Assembly: GCF_007197995.1 (NCBI RefSeq)
Contig: NZ_VKKH01000010.1
Location: 1 to 64,000, forward strand
Direction of reading: 5' to 3'
From: Aliiglaciecola sp. M165
GTDB taxonomy: Bacteria; Pseudomonadota; Gammaproteobacteria; Enterobacterales; Alteromonadaceae
Length of the DNA: 64,000 nt
The position numbers and the translations under genes are program-made. Positions 1-7,293 of the stretch are shown piece by piece; within the stretch, counting starts at the first letter, position 1, and every line of letters starts with the position of its first letter. The notes beneath the pieces were generated by a model. That model ran no database searches, was not told the origin of the DNA, and saw nothing but the letters and a program-made list of their open reading frames with translations.

Positions 1-854
1 GTCCTATGCCACAAACACGTGAGCACATCTTGTTGGGTCGTCAGGTTGGCGTACCTTACATGATCGTATTCATGAACAAATGTGACATGGTTGATGACGA
101 AGAGTTACTAGAATTGGTAGAAATGGAAGTACGTGAACTTTTAACAGAATACGAATTCCCAGGTGATGATTTGCCAGTAATCCAAGGTTCAGCTTTGAAA
201 GCGCTAGAAGGCGACGAAGAGTGGGAAAAGAAAATTGTAGAGCTAGGCGAAGCACTAGATACTTACATCCCAGAGCCAGAGCGTGCAATCGACAAGCCGT
301 TCATCCTTCCAATTGAAGATGTATTCTCAATTTCAGGCCGTGGTACAGTAGTAACAGGTCGTGTAGAGCAAGGTATCATCAAGGTAGGTGAAGAAGTAGA
401 AATCGTAGGAATCAAAGAGACTACGAAGACGACTTGTACTGGTGTAGAGATGTTCCGTAAGTTGCTTGACGAAGGTCGTGCAGGTGAAAACGTTGGTGTC
501 CTACTACGAGGAACTAAGCGTGACGAAGTAGAGCGTGGTCAAGTATTGGCAGCGCCTGGTTCAATCAACCCACACACACAGTTTGAAGCAGAAGTATACG
601 TATTGTCTAAAGATGAAGGTGGCCGTCATACTCCATTCTTCAAAGGCTATCGTCCACAGTTCTACTTCCGCACAACAGACGTAACAGGTGCGGTAGAGCT
701 TCCAGAAGGCGTAGAAATGGTAATGCCTGGTGACAACTTGAAATTCAAAGTAGAGTTGATTGCTCCGATTGCGATGGACGAAGGTCTACGATTCGCAATC
801 CGTGAAGGTGGAAGAACTGTTGGCGCTGGTGTTGTAGCAAAAATCATTGCATAA
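1..854 (+). CDS. tuf: Elongation factor Tu (3' part; 5' end outside window)
   Basis: EF-Tu is the GTPase that delivers aminoacyl-tRNA to the ribosomal A site. The reading frame is open from the window edge; the first visible residues ([18 protein letters not shown]) lie inside the G domain, so about 110 N-terminal residues are missing. The visible part has the guanine-specificity motif NKCD, the SALKALEG G5 region, domain 2 ([13 protein letters not shown]) and domain 3 ending [11 protein letters not shown], the usual EF-Tu C-terminus. The Met at position 6 is internal and not the start. A hairpin terminator follows directly. The last 47 coding bases and the terminator are repeated 203 bp downstream. 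Many gammaproteobacteria carry two tuf genes; which copy this is cannot be told from the window. Confidence 0.98.
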   Translation, partial: PMPQTREHILLGRQVGVPYMIVFMNKCDMVDDEELLELVEMEVRELLTEYEFPGDDLPVIQGSALKALEGDEEWEKKIVELGEALDTYIPEPERAIDKPFILPIEDVFSISGRGTVVTGRVEQGIIKVGEEVEIVGIKETTKTTCTGVEMFRKLLDEGRAGENVGVLLRGTKRDEVERGQVLAAPGSINPHTQFEAEVYVLSKDEGGRHTPFFKGYRPQFYFRTTDVTGAVELPEGVEMVMPGDNLKFKVELIAPIAMDEGLRFAIREGGRTVGAGVVAKIIA

Positions 855-902
855 CAACTAAGCGTTATTGAAAAAAGCTGCCTAGTGCAGCTTTTTTTAT
901 GC
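808..902 (+). repeat. 95-bp direct repeat, copy 1 (tuf 3' end plus terminator)
   Basis: These 95 bases are repeated without mismatch at 1011-1105, offset by 203 bp. The repeat covers the last 47 bases of the tuf CDS, including its stop codon, and the terminator hairpin. Copy 1 is the functional gene end; copy 2 is detached from any coding frame. Confidence 0.95.
871..899 (+). terminator. Rho-independent terminator of tuf
   Basis: The sequence is AAAAAAGCTGC, a five-base loop CTAGT, then GCAGC and a run of seven T. It starts 16 bases after the tuf stop codon. An identical copy lies at 1074-1102 inside the duplicated segment. Confidence 0.92.
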
Positions 903-1010
903 GTCAAGAGTTCTTCCACCGAAACGGATTTCCGTGACTAATTTGCCTGGAGCAAATTAGAACATGCGAAGCATGGCCCGAAGGGCGAAGGGCAGGATGC
1001 CCGGAGTAAC
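903..1010. repeat. Hairpin-chain cassette between the two tuf 3'-end copies
   Basis: This spacer holds five consecutive small hairpins: ACGG/CCGT at 924-935, CTAATTTGC/GCAAATTAG at 938-960, CATGC-GAA-GCATG at 963-975, GCCC-GAA-GGGC at 976-986 and GGGCA-GGA-TGCCC at 990-1002. The whole chain is bracketed by GTTCTTCCAC (910-919) and its reverse complement GTGGAAGAAC (1011-1020), the latter being the start of the duplicated tuf sequence. The layout resembles dispersed hairpin repeats of marine gammaproteobacteria; that family link is inference. Confidence 0.8.
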
Positions 1011-1105
1011 GTGGAAGAACTGTTGGCGCTGGTGTTGTAGCAAAAATCATTGCATAACAACTAAGCGTTATTGAAAAAAGCTGCCTAGTGCAGCTTTTTT
1101 TATGC
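1011..1105 (+). repeat. 95-bp direct repeat, copy 2 (tuf 3'-end fragment)
   Basis: This is an exact copy of 808-902 with the terminal tuf codons, the stop codon and the terminator hairpin (1074-1102). It lacks the rest of the gene, so it is a non-coding duplicate that provides a second terminator. Confidence 0.95.
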
Positions 1106-1389
1106 CTGCAGAAAAAACGTCGTCCCCGAAAATAGAACAGCGACGCCATCCCCAAAAAAGGCGACGTCGTCCCCGAGGTGCTCTTTGTCGGAGATCTACC
1201 CCAATCCTGTTTGTAGTTAAAAAATGGTGGCTTGTTAAAGAGATCCCCGCATTCGCGAGGAAGACGTATGAGTATCGCGAGGATGACGTGAAGTAAGCGC
1301 GAAGGTGACTTAGGCAAATGAAGTCAAAAAAATGGTCCGTAATTGATTTCAAGTAGTAACATAGTAAAAGAATTAACAAGGAGAAACAT
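1106..1389. repeat. REP-like degenerate tandem repeats and promoter region
   Basis: Two groups of short repeats are visible. At about 1118-1183 there are three degenerate units of the form ACG(T/C)C(G/A)TCCCC(G/A)A. At about 1253-1310 there are two near-identical units beginning TCGCGAGGA and a third weaker one beginning GCGCGAAGG. The second group resembles the widespread CGTCATTCCCGCG-type REP repeats. Short open frames here are products of the repeats. The promoter of the next gene should lie between about 1310 and 1377, but no clear -35/-10 pair was found. Confidence 0.6.
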
Positions 1390-2181
1390 TTGAAAACGGT
1401 CTATCTTCTATCAAAACACCAAAAAGCCAAATTTATCGCTCCTATTCTGGCGGACATCTCTATCGATGTAGTAGAAATTGACAGTTTTGATACAGATAAA
1501 TTAGGCACGTTTTCAGGCGAAGTAGAACGCACTATGACTCCTTCAGAGTGTGCGCTATATAAAGCCAAAAAGGCCTGCCAGAAATCAGGTTCAAATATCG
1601 GTATTGGTAGTGAAGGGAGTTTCGGTGGCGGTCCTGCACCTGGTTTTATAAATTGGGATCAAGAGATTCTTTGTTTCTACCAACGAACTCCAGAAGTCGT
1701 TGTGTATGCCCATGCTGAAGGTCCATGTTCGGCAAACAATGTAAAAGCAGATTCAAGAGAAGACTTGCTGGCAGCGTTAACTGAGCAAGGAGGACAATTT
1801 TGGATCTACCGTGAACAGGATAAAATTCAAAAAGAGCTGTCACAAGATCAAGTACTCGACTTGTTTGAGAAACACAACTCTGAATCAACATTTGAAATTG
1901 AACCTGATCTGCGAGCACATCTGTGTCCTCCGCGACAAAAAATGATCCAAAAAGCCGCACAGGATCTTGTTTCAAGATTAGAATCTCTGTGTCCTAAATG
2001 TGGCGCGGTCAACTTTGTCGTAAAAGAAGCTAAGCCCGGACTGACTTGCGGATTGTGCGGTTTGCCAACAAAGCAAATTAAAGGATATTTGAGTAAATGT
2101 GACCAATGCAATTATGAAGAATACAAAAACGTAGATTCTAGAGCGGGCGACCCAACCTATTGCGATTACTGTAACCCTTAA
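1390..2181 (+). CDS. DUF6671 family zinc-ribbon protein
   Basis: This 263-residue protein fits the DUF6671 family, which has no established function. The N-terminal two thirds form a globular domain with conserved-looking GSEGSFGGGPAPG and an AHAEGP segment. The C-terminal 65 residues contain four CxxC pairs (CPKC, CGLC, CDQC, CDYC) with the spacing of two zinc ribbons, which suggests nucleic-acid or protein binding (inference). The start is TTG, chosen because a strong AAGGAG lies six bases upstream and the next in-frame ATG would remove the conserved N-terminus. It stands alone between repeats and the next gene. Family assignment is from memory and moderately sure. Confidence 0.8.
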   Translation: MKTVYLLSKHQKAKFIAPILADISIDVVEIDSFDTDKLGTFSGEVERTMTPSECALYKAKKACQKSGSNIGIGSEGSFGGGPAPGFINWDQEILCFYQRTPEVVVYAHAEGPCSANNVKADSREDLLAALTEQGGQFWIYREQDKIQKELSQDQVLDLFEKHNSESTFEIEPDLRAHLCPPRQKMIQKAAQDLVSRLESLCPKCGAVNFVVKEAKPGLTCGLCGLPTKQIKGYLSKCDQCNYEEYKNVDSRAGDPTYCDYCNP

Positions 2182-2276
2182 CATTTTAATCCTTTTAAAA
2201 ACCTAAATTGACCGCTAACATCACAAGCAGTTGGTGTTTAAATATTGGTCAATCAGATTTGTACTTGATTAAGAAA

Positions 2277-2990
2277 ATGATGTTGTATGTCATATTTTGT
2301 CTGACAAGTATCAGCGTTTACTCAGACGAAATACAGGAAAGGGAGACGGTTACTCTCGGCACCATTTTGTTTCCTCCAGGGACCAATATCGAAAAAGAAT
2401 CAGGGAGATGCATTGGAAACAATATCGACAAAACCCGGCAGATATTGCTCCATTTGAACATTGATATAAATATAGTATGCACTTCTCCAATACGTATTTA
2501 TCGTATGATTGAAAACAATGAACTGGACTTCACTATCAATATCAAATCTACCAGTGCATTGGCGCCACATGTAGAGTTCACCAACAAACCTTTCAGAAAA
2601 ATAATATTAAATATATATCGATACAAAGAAATACCTGTAATTGGTTCAATAGCTGCGGTTAGAGGCTTTGACTACAACGGCTTTCGTCAAGTTTACCTAA
2701 ACAAAGACGTTGAGTTTTTGGACCTGCCCAATACAATCTCGGCCATTCAAATGTTTGCCCGAAAACGCAGTGATGCGTTACTTTCTTATCAAACCCCTAT
2801 GGAGTATTACCTTGCTCTTAAAAACATAGAGCTCGGAGATAGTGTTGTTGTTGAAACATTACTAACCTTAGATACGTTTTACGCCATAAATAAGAATTCG
2901 CCATATTTTGAAATGCTAAAATCGTCACTCGATGATTTTGCGCAAAAAGAAAAACTTAATTACTTCATCGAGTTTGGTATAGAGAAATAA
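2277..2990 (+). CDS. Periplasmic substrate-binding-like protein (SBP family 3 type)
   Basis: The product looks like a small type II periplasmic binding domain of the kind found in amino-acid ABC receptors and in many Alteromonadales orphan proteins. From the ATG at 2277 the first 17 residues (MMLYVIFCLTSISVYSD) form a short signal peptide. The body has the expected pattern: TLGTILFPPG first strand, NIDKTRQILLHLNI helix, and an ENNELDFTINI segment resembling the ligand-binding loop. The frame is open further up to a TTG at 2208, but that would put 23 polar residues before the signal sequence. No transporter permease or ATPase is adjacent, so a role in transport is not supported. The ligand is unknown. 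Confidence 0.65.
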   Translation: MMLYVIFCLTSISVYSDEIQERETVTLGTILFPPGTNIEKESGRCIGNNIDKTRQILLHLNIDINIVCTSPIRIYRMIENNELDFTINIKSTSALAPHVEFTNKPFRKIILNIYRYKEIPVIGSIAAVRGFDYNGFRQVYLNKDVEFLDLPNTISAIQMFARKRSDALLSYQTPMEYYLALKNIELGDSVVVETLLTLDTFYAINKNSPYFEMLKSSLDDFAQKEKLNYFIEFGIEK

Positions 2991-3177
2991 ACGGGAAAGC
3001 ACGAATTCAAAGTGGTGAAAATGACCACTTTTTTACTTTATTTCCCATTCAGCTGGGATGTTTTTCGCCAATCTTAAATTCGAGTCCTCTAACCACATGA
3101 AATATATATATATTTTATGCTGGCTTAACATTTGCTTTACAACTTCAGCTGAGTTCAATAATAACGGAGTACATACA

Positions 3178-4176
3178 ATGTACACAGATGAAGATCTAGA
3201 TTATGGAGTAAAGGAAGGCTTTTTTACTCAAAATTCGGTGGAGCAATTTCGCTCTGGTATTGCCACACAAAGACAAACATCTCTTCAGGATGAAGAGAAC
3301 TTCCGGCTCATAACTGGTTTTAACGACGTATTTGTTGTGATTGCCAGTGGCTTGCTTTTGGCATCCGTAGCTTGGATTGGGTTCCAAATTACTCCTATGT
3401 TAGGAACAGCTTGTGTTGCCTTTGTTTCTTGGTTGTTGGCTGAGTTTTTTGTTTATCGCAGAAGAATGGCATTACCTGCCATTGTGCTACTTTTGAGTTT
3501 CCTTGGAGGAGTCTTTGCCACGCCAATTGTGTGGAGCGAGCAGCCTAACGAGTATGCCTTTATGATAGCTGGCGCTTTAACTTTGTTTGCAGCTTTGATT
3601 CACTGGCGTCGATTTAGAGTGCCGATCACGGTGGCTGCGAGTGTAGTCGCGTTGAGTGTCAGCGTTGGTGCCGCCATTATCACTATTTTTCCCTTTGCAT
3701 TGGCTTGGGTGAATACCTTAATGCTTACAGCTGGATTGTTCATTTTTGGTTTGGCCATGTACTGGGACGCCTCAGACAAAGAAAGAAAAACACGCTCATC
3801 TGATGTTGCGTTTTGGTTGCATCTCGCATCCGCACCCATGATAGTGCATCCAATCTTCTCGTCTATGGGGATCCTCGATGGGGTGGGTGGATTGTATTCG
3901 TCTCTAGCGGTCGTTGCTCTTTATATCTTACTCGCTATGGTGTCTATTGCCGTGGATAGACGAGCCATAATGATTTCAGCATTAGTTTATGTTGTGTATG
4001 CATTTTCAACACTCTTACAAACTTATGGCATGGTGAGTTACAGCTTTGCAATTACCGGTGTTTGTATCGGTGGCTCTTTGTTGCTGTTATCTGCCTTTTG
4101 GCAATCAAGCCGTAAGACAGTGTTGCGGCTACTACCAGCTCATGTGAAGCAAACACTGCCTAGTGTGCAAGCTTAA
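3178..4176 (+). CDS. Multi-pass inner-membrane protein of unknown function
   Basis: The protein has about 332 residues. A cytoplasmic-looking N-terminal stretch of about 50 residues (TDEDLDYGVKEGFF onward) precedes about ten hydrophobic segments, giving a polytopic membrane protein reminiscent of DUF2157/DUF4401-like proteins. The ATG at 3178 is chosen because ACGGAG lies eight bases upstream. The frame extends upstream to 3058 and that extension contains a signal-peptide-like stretch, so a longer form cannot be excluded. The next gene encodes an exported DUF4097 protein 79 bases downstream on the same strand, so the two may be cotranscribed. No catalytic motif is visible. Confidence 0.7.
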   Translation: MYTDEDLDYGVKEGFFTQNSVEQFRSGIATQRQTSLQDEENFRLITGFNDVFVVIASGLLLASVAWIGFQITPMLGTACVAFVSWLLAEFFVYRRRMALPAIVLLLSFLGGVFATPIVWSEQPNEYAFMIAGALTLFAALIHWRRFRVPITVAASVVALSVSVGAAIITIFPFALAWVNTLMLTAGLFIFGLAMYWDASDKERKTRSSDVAFWLHLASAPMIVHPIFSSMGILDGVGGLYSSLAVVALYILLAMVSIAVDRRAIMISALVYVVYAFSTLLQTYGMVSYSFAITGVCIGGSLLLLSAFWQSSRKTVLRLLPAHVKQTLPSVQA

Positions 4177-4255
4177 ATTTATTTAATTGTTGATTTAAAC
4201 CTTTTTGGTAAGCCCTACGACTTATTACAAATAGGTAAAGAAGATGGAGACAATC

Positions 4256-5044
4256 ATGAATCAAAAATTTGCATTAGGGCTACTATTAGCAACCACATTG
4301 GTTACAGGCGCTAACGTCATGGCATATGACGATACCTGGAAGACCGAGACCCTTGAATTGGATGCGAGCGACCTGCAAACACTGCAGATAGATGCTGGTG
4401 CAGGGGACATCGACGTCACTGGTATTGATGATTTAGACGAAGTGCGAGTTATCGCTCGATTTGGTGGCTCAGAGGTTGAGAAATCTGATTACACCTTAAC
4501 CTTAGAGTCTCGGCGAAACTCGGCACAGATTTCTGTGTTTGTTGATTCGGGTTGGAACTCCAATACATACATCGACATAGAAGTGCATTTTCCAAAAGAA
4601 ATGATGCTGGAAATTAATGATCGTTCGGGTGACATTTCTGTTGCCAATGTAAACAACTCGGTAGAGATTGACGATCGCTCTGGAGACGTTTCGGTAGAGA
4701 ATGTTAACGGCAATTTGACCATCGAGGACAACTCAGGGGATCTGAGCTTACGTAATATTAATGGTGCAGTTAACGTTGAGGATAAGTCTGGTGACGTCGT
4801 AATTGTCAAAGTGACGGGAGCGGTAAAGGTAGAAGACAATTCTGGCGACATCACCCTTCGTGACATCGGTGGAAATATCAATGTTAGAGATTCGTCGGGT
4901 GATATTGACGTGAGAGATGCTCAAGGTATTGTTGATGTGACGGACACCAGAGGAGATGTAGACGTAGATGGAGCCTTAGACTTCCACATCAATAAAAGTG
5001 GAAGTGGCGACGTCGACTCACGAAATATAGGTGGCAAAGGTTAA
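4256..5044 (+). CDS. Exported DUF4097 beta-repeat protein
   Basis: A 262-residue protein with a signal peptide (MNQKFALGLLLATTLVTGANVMA). Residues of about 122 onward are built from nearly eight copies of an 18-residue repeat with consensus D-x-SGD(I/V)-x-V-x-(N/D)-(V/I)-x-G-x-(V/L)-x-V-(E/D). This is the DUF4097 pattern, predicted to fold as a right-handed beta-solenoid. The protein is strongly acidic. It is likely periplasmic or surface-associated; function is unknown. ATG 4256 is preferred over ATG 4244 because GGAG sits six bases before it. The stop codon overlaps the stop of the convergent rluF gene. Confidence 0.85.
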   Translation: MNQKFALGLLLATTLVTGANVMAYDDTWKTETLELDASDLQTLQIDAGAGDIDVTGIDDLDEVRVIARFGGSEVEKSDYTLTLESRRNSAQISVFVDSGWNSNTYIDIEVHFPKEMMLEINDRSGDISVANVNNSVEIDDRSGDVSVENVNGNLTIEDNSGDLSLRNINGAVNVEDKSGDVVIVKVTGAVKVEDNSGDITLRDIGGNINVRDSSGDIDVRDAQGIVDVTDTRGDVDVDGALDFHINKSGSGDVDSRNIGGKG

Positions 5045-5796
5045 TTTTCATCGGCCTCTGGGGCAGTCTTTTTCGAGTGTACAAGTGCAGCATTTAACTG
5101 CTGCATTTCTTCATCGGTAAGATTGCGCCACTGTCCAGGGCGCAATTTTGCTAAGTCAATGTGCATGATACGCGTCCGTTTAAGTTTGGTGACTTCGTAG
5201 CCTAAAAATTCACACATGCGCCTAATCTGGCGATTTAGACCTTGGGTAAGCACAATATTAAAACGAAATTTTCCTATTGCATTGATTTTACAAGGTTTAG
5301 TTACCGTACCTAGGATTGGCACCCCCGCAGCCATGCGCTTTAAAAACCGCTCACTGATAGGTTGATTGACGGTAACCTCATATTCTTTATCATGCGCATT
5401 TTCTGCACGTAATATTTTATTGACGATATCGCCGTCACTGGTCAACAAAATGAGACCTTCGGAAGGTTTGTCTAATCGGCCAATGGGAAAAATTCGTTTT
5501 TTATGGCCAATGGCATCGATGATATTGCCCTTAACATGACGCTCGGTCGTACAAGTAATACCAATAGGCTTGTTGTAAGCGATGTAAACTCGGTCAGATT
5601 TATTCTTCGCCGCACCGCCAATGACTTTTTTATCGACTTTTACCGTATCTCCCGGCATTACTTTTGTGCCAAGCTCAGGTAGCCTGCCATTGATGGTAAC
5701 GCGGTTCTGTTCAATTAGTTTGTCGGCCTCTCGACGCGAGCATATGCCGGTTTCGCTTATAAATTTATTGAGCCGTTTACCGTCGATTGTAGTCAT
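5041..5796 (-). CDS. rluF: 23S rRNA pseudouridine(2604) synthase
   Basis: RluF converts U2604 of 23S rRNA to pseudouridine and belongs to the RsuA family. The protein has an N-terminal S4 RNA-binding domain (RLNKFISETGICSRREAD, residues 8-60) and the catalytic domain with GRLDKPSEGLILLT, whose Asp is the nucleophile. The C-terminal half (GVPILGTVTKPCK, LTQGLNRQIRRMCEFLGYEV, LKRTRIMHI) matches E. coli RluF closely, which separates it from RluB/RluE. At 251 residues it is somewhat shorter than the E. coli protein because the tail is shorter. The gene is convergent with the DUF4097 gene and their stop codons overlap in TTAA at 5041-5044. Confidence 0.93.
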   Translation of the reverse strand: MTTIDGKRLNKFISETGICSRREADKLIEQNRVTINGRLPELGTKVMPGDTVKVDKKVIGGAAKNKSDRVYIAYNKPIGITCTTERHVKGNIIDAIGHKKRIFPIGRLDKPSEGLILLTSDGDIVNKILRAENAHDKEYEVTVNQPISERFLKRMAAGVPILGTVTKPCKINAIGKFRFNIVLTQGLNRQIRRMCEFLGYEVTKLKRTRIMHIDLAKLRPGQWRNLTDEEMQQLNAALVHSKKTAPEADEN

Positions 5797-5886
5797 CTAA
5801 TTTACGAATTCTCTAGGTTGTTGTCAGTAGACTTGCAGCAATGCTAGTGTATGCTTTTTGTAATCAAACTGACAGTAGGGTAGTAA

Positions 5887-6939
5887 ATGAAATACGCCAA
5901 GTTAGGTAGCAGTGGAGTCGAGGTTTCGAGAGTATGTTTGGGATCGATGACATGGGGCGTGCAAAACACCCAGGCCGAAGCGGACCAACAAATCGAATTT
6001 GCCCTCTCTGAAGGTGTTAATTTTATTGATACCGCCGAAATGTATCCCGTTCCGCCATCAGCAGATACCTATGGTGGCACCGAGACCATTATTGGTAACT
6101 GGTTAAATAAAAATGCGCATAAGCGCGGTGATATAGTGTTAGCAACCAAGATAGCAGGCCCTGGTCTAAGTTTTATTCGTGAGGGTAAAATCATAGATGG
6201 GGAAGCAATAAAACAGTCTATCGATGCATCTTTAAGTAGATTACAGACCGATTACGTCGATTTGTACCAATTGCATTGGCCAAATCGAAATTCTCCACAT
6301 TTCGGGAAACATTTCCCTAACCAAATCCGTTTTTCAAACGTGGACAAAGCCACGCAGATTGATGGAATGTTAGAGATCCTTCAGGCATTAGATGATTGTG
6401 TTAAGGCAGGAAAAATTCGTTTTTGTGGCTTATCAGATGATACTACATGGGGAATCAACCAGTATTTAAAGTTAGCAGAGCAACACAGTCTGCCTAAAAT
6501 GGTCTCTATCCAAAACGAATTCAATTTGCTGCACAGCAAAGACTGGCCATACCTTATAGAAAATTGCTGGCACGAGGATGTCGCCTATTTACCTTGGTCT
6601 CCTTTGGCGGGCGGAATGTTGAGTGGAAAATATTTGAATGGGCAGCGCCCAGAAGGCAGTCGTTGGACAATTACCCAACGGATGGGGTTGTTTAGAGATA
6701 CGCAAAATTCTGAACAAGCGATTGAACGCTACGTTAGGATCGCCAAACAGTATGATTTGACACCCTCCCAACTTGCGTTGGCTTGGTGTGACAAGGTCGA
6801 TGGTGTCACCTCTACCATCATAGGGGCAACGTCGATGCAGCAATTGAAAGAGAACATAGAGGTCTTCGACATTTCACTCTCCTCCGAGGCATTTAAAGAC
6901 ATCGATGAGGTAATAAAACAATTTCCAGCGCCTTTTTAG
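5887..6939 (+). CDS. Tas-like NADP(H)-dependent aldo/keto reductase
   Basis: A 350-residue (beta/alpha)8 aldo/keto reductase closest in pattern to E. coli Tas. The AEMYPVPP signature after FIDT, the NWLNKNAHKRGDIVLATK segment and the QLHWPNRN segment contain the Asp, Tyr, Lys and His of the catalytic tetrad. The C-terminal IIGATSMQQLKENI binds the NADP phosphate in this family. The physiological substrate is unknown; family members reduce aldehydes and ketones with NADPH. ATG 5887 has TAGGG six bases upstream. The gene stands alone and a second, different aldo/keto reductase lies at 11688. Confidence 0.9.
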   Translation: MKYAKLGSSGVEVSRVCLGSMTWGVQNTQAEADQQIEFALSEGVNFIDTAEMYPVPPSADTYGGTETIIGNWLNKNAHKRGDIVLATKIAGPGLSFIREGKIIDGEAIKQSIDASLSRLQTDYVDLYQLHWPNRNSPHFGKHFPNQIRFSNVDKATQIDGMLEILQALDDCVKAGKIRFCGLSDDTTWGINQYLKLAEQHSLPKMVSIQNEFNLLHSKDWPYLIENCWHEDVAYLPWSPLAGGMLSGKYLNGQRPEGSRWTITQRMGLFRDTQNSEQAIERYVRIAKQYDLTPSQLALAWCDKVDGVTSTIIGATSMQQLKENIEVFDISLSSEAFKDIDEVIKQFPAPF

Positions 6940-7293
6940 GCGCTGAAAACTCAAATGTTGAAAATCGGTGTCCGGTCCGATACACAATACACACAAAAAA
7001 AGTGGGGTTGATAGGTTGACACTTCTGGTTCACACATTTATCTTAGAAAACATCTAATAACCGAGGACAGGTAAATGAACAATTCCAACAGCACTCCCTT
7101 TGCTGATATTGCCGCTAGCACCTCGGTTATCTGTTCACGACTCTGTTGTTAATTAGACATATCTCCGAGGCGCAAGCCCGTCAGACTTTCTGACAATTTT
7201 ATTCGGCGATAACTCTCGCCACCTTAATTTATTACAAAACGCGTTGAATGCATCTAAAAATGCCCTGTCGAGGCGTTGTCGTTGGACATACAA
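6940..7293 (+). promoter_or_regulatory. Long leader of the MATE exporter gene with hairpin and possible leader peptide
   Basis: This 354-bp stretch has no conventional gene. It contains a perfect 10-bp inverted repeat, ATAACCGAGG at 7057-7066 and CCTCGGTTAT at 7121-7130. Between the arms starts a short open frame (ATG 7075, stop 7150-7152, 25 codons ending in Cys-Cys). Downstream are further short inverted segments, but no U-tract terminator. The layout suggests a translated leader or a structured RNA controlling the exporter. I could not match it to a known riboswitch class. Confidence 0.4.
7075..7152 (+). CDS. Possible 25-residue leader peptide upstream of the MATE gene
   Basis: The short frame begins ATGAACAATTCC and ends with Arg-Leu-Cys-Cys-stop. 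A purine-rich GAGGACAGG precedes the ATG but is not a good Shine-Dalgarno match. The start codon lies in the loop of the 7057-7130 inverted repeat, so translation could alter folding. There is no proof that it is translated. Confidence 0.25.
   Translation: MNNSNSTPFADIAASTSVICSRLCC

Noticed and set aside
904..1317. Long minus-strand frame of 137 codons behind tuf
   Set aside because: It spans the hairpin chain, the duplicated tuf end and REP-like repeats, has no ribosome binding site, and its product is only a translation of repeats.
2208..2276. Upstream TTG start for the binding-protein-like gene
   Set aside because: It would place 23 polar residues before the signal peptide. ATG 2277 gives a normal export signal.
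6940..7293. Known riboswitch (guanidine, yybP-ykoY, mepA type) before the MATE gene
   Set aside because: I could not match the consensus loops of any of these classes; only an unclassified hairpin and a short frame are visible.
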